Of a stretch of DNA of 64,000 bases, positions 1 to 7,587 are shown in pieces. The notes under the pieces were generated by a model. The model saw nothing but the letters and a program-made list of their open reading frames with translations, was not told the origin of the DNA and searched no databases. Numbering within the stretch: the stretch's first letter is position 1; each line of letters starts with the position of its first letter. The position numbers and the translations under genes are program-made. The stretch is from the NCBI GenBank assembly GCA_937930695.1, contig CALHCB010000061.1:1-64000 (forward strand). Reading direction: 5' to 3'. This DNA comes from an uncultured Acidimicrobiales bacterium. Lineage in GTDB: Bacteria; Actinomycetota; Acidimicrobiia; Acidimicrobiales; SZUA-35.

Positions 1-2
1 CC

Positions 3-320
3 TATGCCGCTGGCTGGCCTCCTGCCTTCATCGGCGATCTGGCGTACTACTGCGAAGAGTTCGACCTTCGAGATCGAGCGAGCGAGATCGACACCGCCAA
101 CATTGGTGTCCACATCCTTTCGGGTGAGTACGACCATTCCGGTTCGGTCGCTCACGGTCGGACAGCACACGAAGCCATCCCAGGATCAACGTTCGCGGAG
201 ATGTCTGGAGTCGGGCACTTCCCGATGTCTGAGAACCCCGAAGCGTTCTTTCCCCACCTGCTTCCCGTTTTGGACCGAATTCGAGGGGAAGCCCCTCACC
301 ACGAAAGAGTGAGCTCATGA
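3..320 (+). CDS. alpha/beta hydrolase, C-terminal part (cut by window edge)
   Basis: The reading frame that is open from base 3 to the TGA at 318-320 gives the last 105 residues of an alpha/beta-hydrolase-fold protein. The stretch HILSGEYDHS fits the strand carrying the catalytic acid, and GVGHFPMSENPEAF is the typical loop with the catalytic histidine followed by the C-terminal helix. The nucleophile elbow lies upstream of the window, so the substrate cannot be guessed. The stop overlaps the ATG of the next gene (ATGA), so the two are probably translated together. Another frame is also open here from base 4 but its protein has no recognisable features. Confidence 0.75.
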   Translation, partial: YAAGWPPAFIGDLAYYCEEFDLRDRASEIDTANIGVHILSGEYDHSGSVAHGRTAHEAIPGSTFAEMSGVGHFPMSENPEAFFPHLLPVLDRIRGEAPHHERVSS

Positions 321-1084
321 AGTTGGGAGCCTCGATGCCACTGGCGGATCTCACGGGAGGTCCGCTTCAATTCGGGAGCGTCGCACAGAACGCACGCACT
401 ATCGAGGCGATCGGGTTCGAATCGATCTGGGTGTTTGACGCTGTCGGAAGAGGATTCGTGCTCCACGATCCTTTGATGGCACTCGCCGTGGCATCGTCGG
501 CAACCACCACGATCGAACTTGGAACTGGCATCATGCAGCTTCCGATTCGAAACGTTGTTGACGTTGCCCATCGTGCCCTCAGCCTGGCGCAGCTCGCCGG
601 GGATCGCTTTCTGTTCGGAGTCGGTCCAGGATCGACAGCTGCTGACTTCGAACTCTTCGGAACGAACTTCGCCGACCGCTTCGCTACCTTCGATGCGCAG
701 TACGAGCAGCTCGTCGAGTTGATGTCGACCGGGTCTGGTCCGAGCGGCGCCCTCTCACCGTGGCCCGGGGTCGCTGGATCGGTCTCCATGGCACTTGCCG
801 GATGGCGTGGTCGGTGGGTTGAGCGAGCGGCAACCGAGGCATCCGCGTGGATCGCATCAGCAGCGAACGCGGATGATGAAACACTCGCCGCCGCCATCAA
901 GAGGTATCGCGCCGCCGGAGGAACCAGAGCTGTGGTGACGAACGTGCAGGTTGGGCTCGATATCGCTCCTGCGGTCGCCAGAATCGGACGCCTCGCTTCG
1001 ATGGGCTTTGACGATGTGGTGGCGTTCGATCTGACCCCAACCACCGAGCGGCTCACGGCGCTCCGAGCGGAAGTGACGCCATGA
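317..1084 (+). CDS. LLM-class (luciferase-like, probably F420-dependent) oxidoreductase
   Basis: This 255-residue protein has the bacterial luciferase-like TIM-barrel pattern: an N-terminal beta strand (MKLGASMPL), then GFESIWVFDA, then IELGTGIMQLPIRN and the flavin-binding strand DRFLFGVGPGS. In actinobacteria such proteins mostly use coenzyme F420, less often FMN; the sequence alone does not decide. It is shorter than the usual 290-330 residues, and the middle insertion region is compact. It overlaps the hydrolase upstream and the MmgE/PrpD gene downstream by 4 bp each, so it belongs to one transcription unit of degradative enzymes. The substrate is unknown. Confidence 0.85.
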   Translation: MKLGASMPLADLTGGPLQFGSVAQNARTIEAIGFESIWVFDAVGRGFVLHDPLMALAVASSATTTIELGTGIMQLPIRNVVDVAHRALSLAQLAGDRFLFGVGPGSTAADFELFGTNFADRFATFDAQYEQLVELMSTGSGPSGALSPWPGVAGSVSMALAGWRGRWVERAATEASAWIASAANADDETLAAAIKRYRAAGGTRAVVTNVQVGLDIAPAVARIGRLASMGFDDVVAFDLTPTTERLTALRAEVTP

Positions 1085-2469
1085 CCGAACAAGCCATGAC
1101 CGAACAACTTGCAACGGACCTTTGGGACCGTTTCGGAAAGCTTTCGCTCGACGATGTTCCCGCTTCTGTGCGCCAAGTTGCGCATCAATGCGTCCTCGAC
1201 TGGCTCGGATGCGCTCTCGCCGGAAGCTCCGAACCCCTCGCCGGCATTCTGCGCGACGAGTTCAGCCAGGATGAAGGCGTCGCCACTCTCGTTGGATCGA
1301 ATCGTCGAGCAGGGACGCTTCTTGCCTCGCTGGTCAACGGGGCTACCGGCCATGCGCTCGACTTCGACGACACCCACACACAAATGGGCGGCCATCCGAC
1401 CGCTCCGGTACTCCCCGCCGCGCTGGCCTTGGCGGAGGAACAGGACCGGTCGGGCCGAGACCTTCTGACCGCGCTCATCGTTGGCCTGGAGATCGAATCC
1501 CAGGTGGGGACGGCGTTTGGTCCAGAGCACTACGCAAAAGGGTGGCACCAAACCGCCACTGTTGGAGTATTTGGTGCCGCAGCGGCCGCAAGCTGGCTCC
1601 TCGGTCTGAACCCCGAACAGTTCGGTTGGGCGTTCGGTATCGCCGCGAGCAATGCGGCTGGTCTCAAGGCCAACTTCGGAACAATGACGAAGCCCCTGCA
1701 TGCGGGGAGTGCCGCCGAGCGCGGACTCATGGCAGCTCGATTGGCAGCGAGGGGATTCACCGCGAATCCAGATGCCCTCGGCGGCAACCAGGGGCTCGCC
1801 CAAGCCGCAGGGTCCGGCCAACTCCAGATGGAGCGTTTTGCCCGATGGGCCGACGATTGGCTGACACCGCGAACGCTCTTCAAATATCACGCGGCCTGCT
1901 ACCTCACCCACGCCGGCATCGAGGCCACGACCGCCGCCCTCCAAGCCGGCGGAGTCCTCCGACCCTCTGGGATCGATGCAATCACGCTCACGGTCAGTCC
2001 TGGCATTCTCGACGTCTGCGGCATTCCCGAGCCAACTACCGGCCTGGAGGCGAAGTTCAGCCTCACCGGCACCCAGTCGTTGCTCGTCCATGGTTGCGAC
2101 ACCGGAGCGATCGCGACGTACGAGGACGGTCCAATCAACCGCCCGGAGGTCCAAGCGTTCTTCAAACGAGTGACGGTGGAGACTGATGCCGACCTCACGA
2201 CGACCCAAACCAGAGCCTTCGTTGTGCGCGATGGTCAAACACATCAAGCCGACTATGACTCTGGCCGGCCTTCGGTCGATCTTGATGAGCAAGGACGGAA
2301 ACTTCGACGGAAGTTCGATGCTCTTGCTGGCCCGGTAGTTGGGCGAGGTCAGGCAGATACGATCGCCGAGCTGGTCGGGACACTGCCGGATCTCGCCTCT
2401 GTCGGGACCCTCACGTCGTTGTGTCGACCGGCCGAGCGCACCCAATCGAGAGAATCGGTCGACCTGTGA
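1081..2469 (+). CDS. MmgE/PrpD family protein
   Basis: The 462-residue protein matches the MmgE/PrpD (2-methylcitrate dehydratase-like, iron-independent) family. The all-helical N-terminal domain contains FDDTH followed by GGHPTAPVLPAALALA, the family's active-site Asp/His region. KPLHAGSAAERGLMAARLA is the second conserved block. The C-terminal lid domain is present and the length is normal. Family members dehydrate or isomerise 2-methylcitrate, cis-aconitate or related hydroxy acids; no other methylcitrate-cycle gene is next to it, so a substrate assignment is not justified. The start overlaps the LLM gene by 4 bp, with a second possible ATG six codons in. Confidence 0.85.
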   Translation: MTEQAMTEQLATDLWDRFGKLSLDDVPASVRQVAHQCVLDWLGCALAGSSEPLAGILRDEFSQDEGVATLVGSNRRAGTLLASLVNGATGHALDFDDTHTQMGGHPTAPVLPAALALAEEQDRSGRDLLTALIVGLEIESQVGTAFGPEHYAKGWHQTATVGVFGAAAAASWLLGLNPEQFGWAFGIAASNAAGLKANFGTMTKPLHAGSAAERGLMAARLAARGFTANPDALGGNQGLAQAAGSGQLQMERFARWADDWLTPRTLFKYHAACYLTHAGIEATTAALQAGGVLRPSGIDAITLTVSPGILDVCGIPEPTTGLEAKFSLTGTQSLLVHGCDTGAIATYEDGPINRPEVQAFFKRVTVETDADLTTTQTRAFVVRDGQTHQADYDSGRPSVDLDEQGRKLRRKFDALAGPVVGRGQADTIAELVGTLPDLASVGTLTSLCRPAERTQSRESVDL

Positions 2470-2482
2470 AGAACCCAACGCG

Positions 2483-3274
2483 GTGAGTTCGTACCCGCCT
2501 CCGAATCAAATCCTGAGCGTCTACGGCATCGATCTCGTGTGGGATGAGGAGGGCAACCTCAGCGGCACATCCTCAGTCGATCCTAAACTTCTTGGCGTCG
2601 ACGGCGAACCGTGTGGAGTCGGAGCACTCGTGCCGCTCGTCGACATCATGGCCGGCACCTTGTCTGCTCGGGCATTCCGACCCGATTGGCAGACCACGAC
2701 CGACGTCTGGATTCACGAAGTCACGCCGTTGCGATCTGGTCCTATCGATGTTTCGATGCGGGTTCTTCGCCAGGGCAAACGGAGCCTGGTGGTGTGTTCC
2801 GACGTCTTCGGCCAGGGCGAGCTCGTCGCCACCTCGACGGTGGAGTTCACCCGCATCTCCCGCTCGGCATCGCCGCACTCGATTGAGCAGGGCCCGGCCG
2901 TTGGGGAGCCGTTCCGACTTGGTTCTGGCCCGTTGCTCGGCCGGCCGCTCGATGAGGCCTGCGGGTTCGAAGTGGTCGCACCCGGGGTCGTCATGGCGGA
3001 CAAGTCGGACTTCGTTCGCAACAGCATGGGAACCCTCCAGGGCGGCGCTGCCACGGTGTTGGCAGATCTGGCGGCTCGCTCAATCGTCGGCGCCGGATCT
3101 CGAGTTGTGGATCTCAACTACCGCTTCTTGTCACAGACGAAAGACGGTCCCGCTCGAGCGACCGCCACCCTGATTCGACGCACTGATGCAACAGCAACCG
3201 TCTCGGTCGAGATCGTCGACACGTCCGCCAACGACGCCATCGTTGGATGGTCGGTTGCTACTGTCGATCGCTAA
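2483..3274 (+). CDS. acyl-CoA thioesterase-like protein with two hotdog folds
   Basis: I chose the GTG at 2483 because it lies 13 bp after the upstream stop; the frame is open further upstream but that part overlaps the MmgE/PrpD gene. The 263-residue product looks like two hotdog domains. The first has GVGALVPLVDIMAGTLSARA and TTDVWIHEV, the second has NSMGTLQGGAATVLADLAAR, the PaaI-type active-site helix with its conserved N...G.LQGG pattern. It is likely a cytoplasmic acyl-CoA thioesterase acting on an intermediate of the surrounding degradative unit. Its stop overlaps the next ATG (TAATG). Confidence 0.75.
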   Translation: MSSYPPPNQILSVYGIDLVWDEEGNLSGTSSVDPKLLGVDGEPCGVGALVPLVDIMAGTLSARAFRPDWQTTTDVWIHEVTPLRSGPIDVSMRVLRQGKRSLVVCSDVFGQGELVATSTVEFTRISRSASPHSIEQGPAVGEPFRLGSGPLLGRPLDEACGFEVVAPGVVMADKSDFVRNSMGTLQGGAATVLADLAARSIVGAGSRVVDLNYRFLSQTKDGPARATATLIRRTDATATVSVEIVDTSANDAIVGWSVATVDR

Positions 3275-3690
3275 TGGACTACTCCGAGATCGTCGACCGC
3301 GAAATCGAGCAAGGTCGCCGGCGAGGACTGTTCGACAATCTCCGCGGCCACGGGCTGCCAATCAAGGATCTCGGACAGCAACGTGCCGACGGATGGTGGG
3401 CGGTTCGATTCGTCCGAAACGATCGAGCGCAAGCCCGCAACGATGATCTCGAGCGAGAGCTTGCGATGACCCGACGGCAGATCTGGCGAGCAGAATCTGA
3501 GGCTGACGTTGGCGAACTTGTTGGCTGGATGAACTCACGCATCATCGAGCACAATGGCTTGAGCAGGGGCACAGACATCGAACGGATGGCCGAGATGGAC
3601 CTCCAGGCTGAGATCAATCGCTATCGCACTCGACAGTCACCTGCCGAACAACCACTCCGCACTCGATGGTGGAATCGGCGCTGGTACTGA
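3274..3690 (+). CDS. DUF1992 (DnaJ-homologue C28 conserved domain) protein
   Basis: The 138-residue product contains the DUF1992 signature REIEQGRRRGLFDNLRGHG near its N-terminus, an element that recurs in bacterial proteins of unknown role and in human DNAJC28. The rest is charged and helical, with a basic C-terminus. No J-domain or transmembrane segment is present. Translation is probably coupled to the thioesterase gene through the shared TAATG. The function is not known. Confidence 0.75.
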   Translation: MDYSEIVDREIEQGRRRGLFDNLRGHGLPIKDLGQQRADGWWAVRFVRNDRAQARNDDLERELAMTRRQIWRAESEADVGELVGWMNSRIIEHNGLSRGTDIERMAEMDLQAEINRYRTRQSPAEQPLRTRWWNRRWY

Positions 3691-3705
3691 GGGGTTTGCT
3701 ACTCC

Positions 3706-4890
3706 GTGTCGCAACGCCGCCAACTCACGATCCTTGCAACCGGGCTCGTGATGTCCATGGCCACATGGTTCTCGACTGCCGCCGTACTGAGTCAGTTGCG
3801 CCTGGCGTGGAACCTCACCAATACCCAGGCCAGCTGGCTGACGATCGCGGTGCAAATCGGTTTCGTGGTCGGCGCAGTGATCTCTGCGTTGACGAACCTC
3901 GCGGACCGGCTCTCTCCGTATCGATTGATACTGCTTGGGACCCTCGGTGCAGCGGCCGCGAATTTGGCCTTGGCTTCAGTTGATTCGTTCTCACCGGCTC
4001 TCGGGCTCCGTCTGGTAACCGGAGTGTTCCTGGCCCTCGTGTACCCACCGGCGCTGAAGGCAATGTCCACCTGGTACCAAACAGGCCGCGGCTTTGCCCT
4101 TGGCGTCATGATCGGGGCACTCACGGTCGGATCGGCGCTCCCTCATCTGTTGAATTCATTCGGCGGGCTCGACTGGCGACCGACCCTGATCTTGGCTTCG
4201 GTGCTCACCCTCACGGGCGGCCTGCTTATCGTCGGACTCGGGCGGGAGGGGCCACATTCAGTAGCCGCTGCTCACTTCGACCCGACCCAAATCGGGCGCA
4301 TTGTCGCCAACCGGGAGTTCCGATTGGCAAGCCTCGGCTATTTCGGGCACATGTGGGAGCTGTACGCGATGTGGGCTTGGATCGCCGCCTTCTACGGCGA
4401 AGTCTTCTCCAGCAGGCAGACCGCGAGCCTCGTCGCTTTCTTCGTCATCGCGAGCGGCGCAGCGGGGTCGGTGTATGCCGGTCTGGTGTCTGACCGTCGA
4501 TCTCGTGCCGAGGCGGCCGGATTGGCCATGCGTTGGTCTGCCCTGTTTGCGCTCGTCACCGGATTTCTTGAGGATGCGCCAGCCGTGTTGGTTGTTGGAG
4601 CGGGCCTTGTGTGGGGGTTCTGGGTCGTGGCAGATTCGGCTCAATTCTCAACGATCGTTACTGAAGTCACCGACCGGGCGTACGTCGGAACCGCACTCAC
4701 CCTGCAACTCGCCGCTGGGTTCGTGCTCACCGTGTTCACGATCTTTCTGGTGCCCGTCGTACGCGATGCGTCGAGTTGGGGCTGGGCCTTTGCCATGCTC
4801 GCACCGGGTCCCATTGTGGGAGCGCTGGCCATGCGGACACTTCGGCTGACGCCCGACAGGGTCGGCATCACCACGTCCAGGCCTCGCTGA
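3706..4890 (+). CDS. MFS transporter
   Basis: A 394-residue membrane protein with about 12 hydrophobic segments, starting at a GTG 15 bp after the DUF1992 gene. Hydrophobic helices alternate with short loops, and the loop after helix 2 (NLADRLSPYR) resembles the MFS loop 2-3 motif. It probably carries the substrate or a product of the upstream hydrolase/oxidoreductase unit, but this is inference from position. It ends 5 bp from the stop of the convergent acetyltransferase gene. Confidence 0.8.
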   Translation: MSQRRQLTILATGLVMSMATWFSTAAVLSQLRLAWNLTNTQASWLTIAVQIGFVVGAVISALTNLADRLSPYRLILLGTLGAAAANLALASVDSFSPALGLRLVTGVFLALVYPPALKAMSTWYQTGRGFALGVMIGALTVGSALPHLLNSFGGLDWRPTLILASVLTLTGGLLIVGLGREGPHSVAAAHFDPTQIGRIVANREFRLASLGYFGHMWELYAMWAWIAAFYGEVFSSRQTASLVAFFVIASGAAGSVYAGLVSDRRSRAEAAGLAMRWSALFALVTGFLEDAPAVLVVGAGLVWGFWVVADSAQFSTIVTEVTDRAYVGTALTLQLAAGFVLTVFTIFLVPVVRDASSWGWAFAMLAPGPIVGALAMRTLRLTPDRVGITTSRPR

Positions 4891-4895
4891 CACCC

Positions 4896-5408
4896 TTAGT
4901 TGGCGCTGCGAAGCAACTCCATCAGCAGACCATCGCCCCATGAGCCGTCTGCCTGGCGCTCGTACTCCCGCAGCACGCCAACAGGTCGGAACCCAACGCC
5001 CTGGTAGCACCTGATTGCGGCCTCGTTGTCCGCTGCGGGATCGATGGTGATCCGGTGATGACCCAAGTCGTCGAATAGATGCCGGACTAAACGCCGAATG
5101 GCGTCGGTCGCGATGCCCCGCCGATGGACCTCAGGCGCGACGTAGATGTCAATCGACGCATGGCGGTACTCCGGCTCATCTTCTTCTGCGAATTGAATGA
5201 GGCCAACGATCCTGCCGCTGGCGGCCTCCTCGATTGTCAGGCGGACAGCATCGTCATCTTCCACGTCGGCGAGAAACTCCGCATCAAGATCCTCCCCACG
5301 CCATCGAGCGAACACCTCAGGTGTCTTGCGAATAGCCACGAGCGCTGACTGATCATCATGGGTCACCGGCCGAAGTCGAACCACAGTGCCGACAAGCTCG
5401 CCTGTCAT
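4896..5408 (-). CDS. GNAT family N-acetyltransferase (AAC(6')/RimJ-like)
   Basis: The 170-residue protein has the full GNAT fold. APEVHRRGIATDAIRRL is the acetyl-CoA pyrophosphate-binding motif A (R/Q-x-x-G-x-G/A), DPAADNEAAIRCYQGVGF is motif B, and the C-terminus is REYERQADGSWGDGLLM. The motif B and C-terminal wording resembles actinobacterial AAC(6')-type aminoglycoside acetyltransferases, but RimJ/RimL-type protein acetyltransferases look similar, so resistance should not be assumed. The start overlaps the stop of the upstream amidase by 4 bp (ATGA). Confidence 0.8.
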   Translation of the reverse strand: MTGELVGTVVRLRPVTHDDQSALVAIRKTPEVFARWRGEDLDAEFLADVEDDDAVRLTIEEAASGRIVGLIQFAEEDEPEYRHASIDIYVAPEVHRRGIATDAIRRLVRHLFDDLGHHRITIDPAADNEAAIRCYQGVGFRPVGVLREYERQADGSWGDGLLMELLRSAN

Positions 5409-6694
5409 TGCCCCGCCCTTTCGAGATCGGCCTCGACCAGCGTGCCAACCTGCAAGGCCAGCGCATCAGCACCCCGCTTGGCATTGATCAGCAGGCCAAG
5501 CGGCATCCCGTTGCAATCTGTCAAACGAGCGTCGCTCCCGAGCGGAACAGTGAGCGATGGCTGACCGGTCATGTCCCAAAGGGAACAGTTGCCGACCCGA
5601 GGTTCGCGATCTTCGGCCGACGCTTCGGTCAGCAGACCGGCCCCCTTGCGAATGGTGGGGCACAACAAGACATCCCACGATTCGAAGGCCTGTTCGACAA
5701 CCCTGGTGACGTGGCTCTTCGCGTCGAGCGCTGCTGCATACATCACGGGATCAACGGACTCAAAGAGATCAAGCCAGTGGCGCAAATCCGCCCCAATTCG
5801 CTCTGGATCTGCGGCTCGAAGTGCTTGGCCGTACTCCTCCATGAGATCGGCGCAGAGCGTGTTCGCATGATCGTCCGTTCCGTCCAAATCGATGCCGAGA
5901 TCAACGCGACCCAACCTCCAACCGGAGGCTTCGAGGACCTCAAGCCCGGCCTCGAACGCGGCGACAACGTCTGGCGTCGCAAGTTCGAGAACGTCACCTT
6001 GCAGCACGCCGACGCGAAGAGCCGAACGCTCGATCGGTCCTGGCCGCAGATCATCCCAGCCCGAATCCTGAATGACCCGCAGCACGTCGATGGCCTCGGT
6101 AACCGAACGGGCGATCGGTCCAACGTGGTCGAGGTGACGCGAGCACACGCTTACTCCGTCAGTGGGTACACGTCCGAAGGTCGGCTTGAATCCGACCACG
6201 CCACACGCGGCAGCTGGTTGGCGAATGGAGCAAGAAGTATCGGAGCCGAGGGCGACGGGCACAAGGCCCGAGGCGACCGCGATTGCTGAGCCGGAGGAAG
6301 AGCCACCCGGGTAGCGCGTCGGGTCGTGGGGATTGCGGGCCTCGCCAAACCAGTCGTTCAGGCCGGTCGTACCACAGCACAACTCGGTGCAGTGTGTCTT
6401 TCCGACAATCACCGCGCCTGCTTCCCGGAGACGAGCGACGACCGTCGCATCAGCCGTCGGAACCCGCTCGGCGAAGACGCCGCTTCCCAACGTCGTGCGC
6501 AATCCGGCCGTGTCAATGCAGTCTTTGATCCCGATCGGCACTCCATCGAGCGGACCGAACGACTCCCCGGCTGAGCGTCGAGCGAGCGAAGCAGAACGGG
6601 CCGCCATCGCACCGTCGCGATCGACGGTGATGAAGGCGTTGTTGGTGTCCTGCTCGATGGCATGAAGAACGGGGGCAACCATGGCCCGGATCAT
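5405..6694 (-). CDS. amidase signature family enzyme
   Basis: The 429-residue protein has the amidase signature core: the catalytic lysine in GVPIGIKDC, the serine-rich loop [10 protein letters not shown] with the bridging cis-serine, and the nucleophile loop [13 protein letters not shown]. The nucleophile serine is kept, but the two glycines normally before it (GSDTGGSIR) are Ser-Cys. The C-terminal fold ([11 protein letters not shown]...GMPLGLLI) is normal. It hydrolyses an amide or ester of unknown identity in the cytoplasm. It is linked by 4-bp overlaps to the sterol-desaturase-like gene upstream and the acetyltransferase downstream. Confidence 0.85.
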   Translation of the reverse strand: MIRAMVAPVLHAIEQDTNNAFITVDRDGAMAARSASLARRSAGESFGPLDGVPIGIKDCIDTAGLRTTLGSGVFAERVPTADATVVARLREAGAVIVGKTHCTELCCGTTGLNDWFGEARNPHDPTRYPGGSSSGSAIAVASGLVPVALGSDTSCSIRQPAAACGVVGFKPTFGRVPTDGVSVCSRHLDHVGPIARSVTEAIDVLRVIQDSGWDDLRPGPIERSALRVGVLQGDVLELATPDVVAAFEAGLEVLEASGWRLGRVDLGIDLDGTDDHANTLCADLMEEYGQALRAADPERIGADLRHWLDLFESVDPVMYAAALDAKSHVTRVVEQAFESWDVLLCPTIRKGAGLLTEASAEDREPRVGNCSLWDMTGQPSLTVPLGSDARLTDCNGMPLGLLINAKRGADALALQVGTLVEADLERAGQ

Positions 6695-7518
6695 GACATG
6701 CTCAGCAGCTGTCGGGCGGTAATCCGGCGTGCCCGGAGGTCCCGTGCAAGTTCAGGAAACCCTCCAACGAGCACATCGCTGAAGCGACCTGTGGTGTAGT
6801 CATGCAAGATCCCATAGCGAGTCTCGATGGCGTGGTCGTAGGGCTGAAAAGTCCCGAAGAGACGATCCCAGATGATGAAAGACGCTCCAAAGTTCTTGTC
6901 GAGGTATTCGGCGTTCGACGCGTGGTGTGCCCGGTGATTGAGCGGAGTCACGAAGATCTTGTCGAGTATGCCGAGCGAGCCAACGGACTCTGAGTGCTGG
7001 AGCTGGCCGAAGATCAAAGCCAGGGCGCCGAGGGCGGCATACATGACCGGATTGAACCCCAACAGCGGTGCCCACAACACGATGACTGGCTTGTAGAACA
7101 TCTCCATCCAGGGCATGCGAACAGCAGTCGTGTAGTTGAACTCGGTGGAGGAGTGATGAATGGAGTGCGACGCCCAAAGCAAGCGAGTGGTGTGCTCGGC
7201 CCGATGAACCCAGTAGTAGGCGAAGTCGCCAAGGACCCACAGCACGATCCAGGACCACCACGCGAAGACCGGGATGTCGAAGAGGCGAGCGTTCTCCCAG
7301 ATCCACACATAGAGGACGAAGATCGAGAGTTTGGTGCCGAGCACCTTGCCGACCAGGTACGCAAACCCGGCAAAAGCCGACAGCGAGGTTTGGCGACGAT
7401 CGATCGAGCGACCACGGAGAAGAAGGGCCGACGTTTCGAAGACGAAGATGGCCGTGACAGCGCCAACAAGGAGAACGAGGTTGTTCTCGAGGAGCCAGGT
7501 GGTTGCGTTGCGAAGCAT
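6691..7518 (-). CDS. sterol desaturase / fatty acid hydroxylase superfamily membrane protein
   Basis: A 275-residue integral membrane protein with the histidine clusters of the non-haem di-iron fatty acid hydroxylase superfamily: HRAEH, HSIHHSS and HRAHHAS. Hydrophobic segments lie before the first cluster (from LLVGAVTAIFVFETSALLL) and between the second and third. Members hydroxylate or desaturate sterols, fatty alcohols or carotenoids. The substrate here is unknown. It sits between the lipoprotein gene upstream and the amidase downstream. Confidence 0.85.
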   Translation of the reverse strand: MLRNATTWLLENNLVLLVGAVTAIFVFETSALLLRGRSIDRRQTSLSAFAGFAYLVGKVLGTKLSIFVLYVWIWENARLFDIPVFAWWSWIVLWVLGDFAYYWVHRAEHTTRLLWASHSIHHSSTEFNYTTAVRMPWMEMFYKPVIVLWAPLLGFNPVMYAALGALALIFGQLQHSESVGSLGILDKIFVTPLNHRAHHASNAEYLDKNFGASFIIWDRLFGTFQPYDHAIETRYGILHDYTTGRFSDVLVGGFPELARDLRARRITARQLLSMS

Positions 7519-7560
7519 ACGAAAAGCTTCGACTTCCAGTGGCTCCCGAACGATCCGGGG

Positions 7561-7585
7561 AACCCCCCAACGTTTCCTGGGGGTT
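7561..7585 (-). terminator. GC-rich hairpin after the lipoprotein gene
   Basis: AACCCCC and GGGGGTT arms (7 bp, perfect) enclose a loop of about 11 bases just downstream of the stop of the lipoprotein gene on the minus strand. There is no T tract, so if it terminates transcription it does so without the classic signal, or it may only stabilise RNA. It lies in the 69-bp gap before the sterol-desaturase-like gene. Confidence 0.4.
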
Positions 7586-7587
7586 TC

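Noticed and set aside
1081-2469. MmgE/PrpD protein as a methylcitrate-cycle dehydratase (prpD)
   Set aside because: No methylcitrate synthase or methylisocitrate lyase gene is present and the neighbours are unrelated; the family is functionally mixed.
367-2478. Very long open frame on the minus strand (about 700 codons)
   Set aside because: It is antisense to three well-recognised genes; its protein has no domain and the composition of reverse-frame translation in GC-rich coding DNA. The LLM and MmgE/PrpD genes explain the region.
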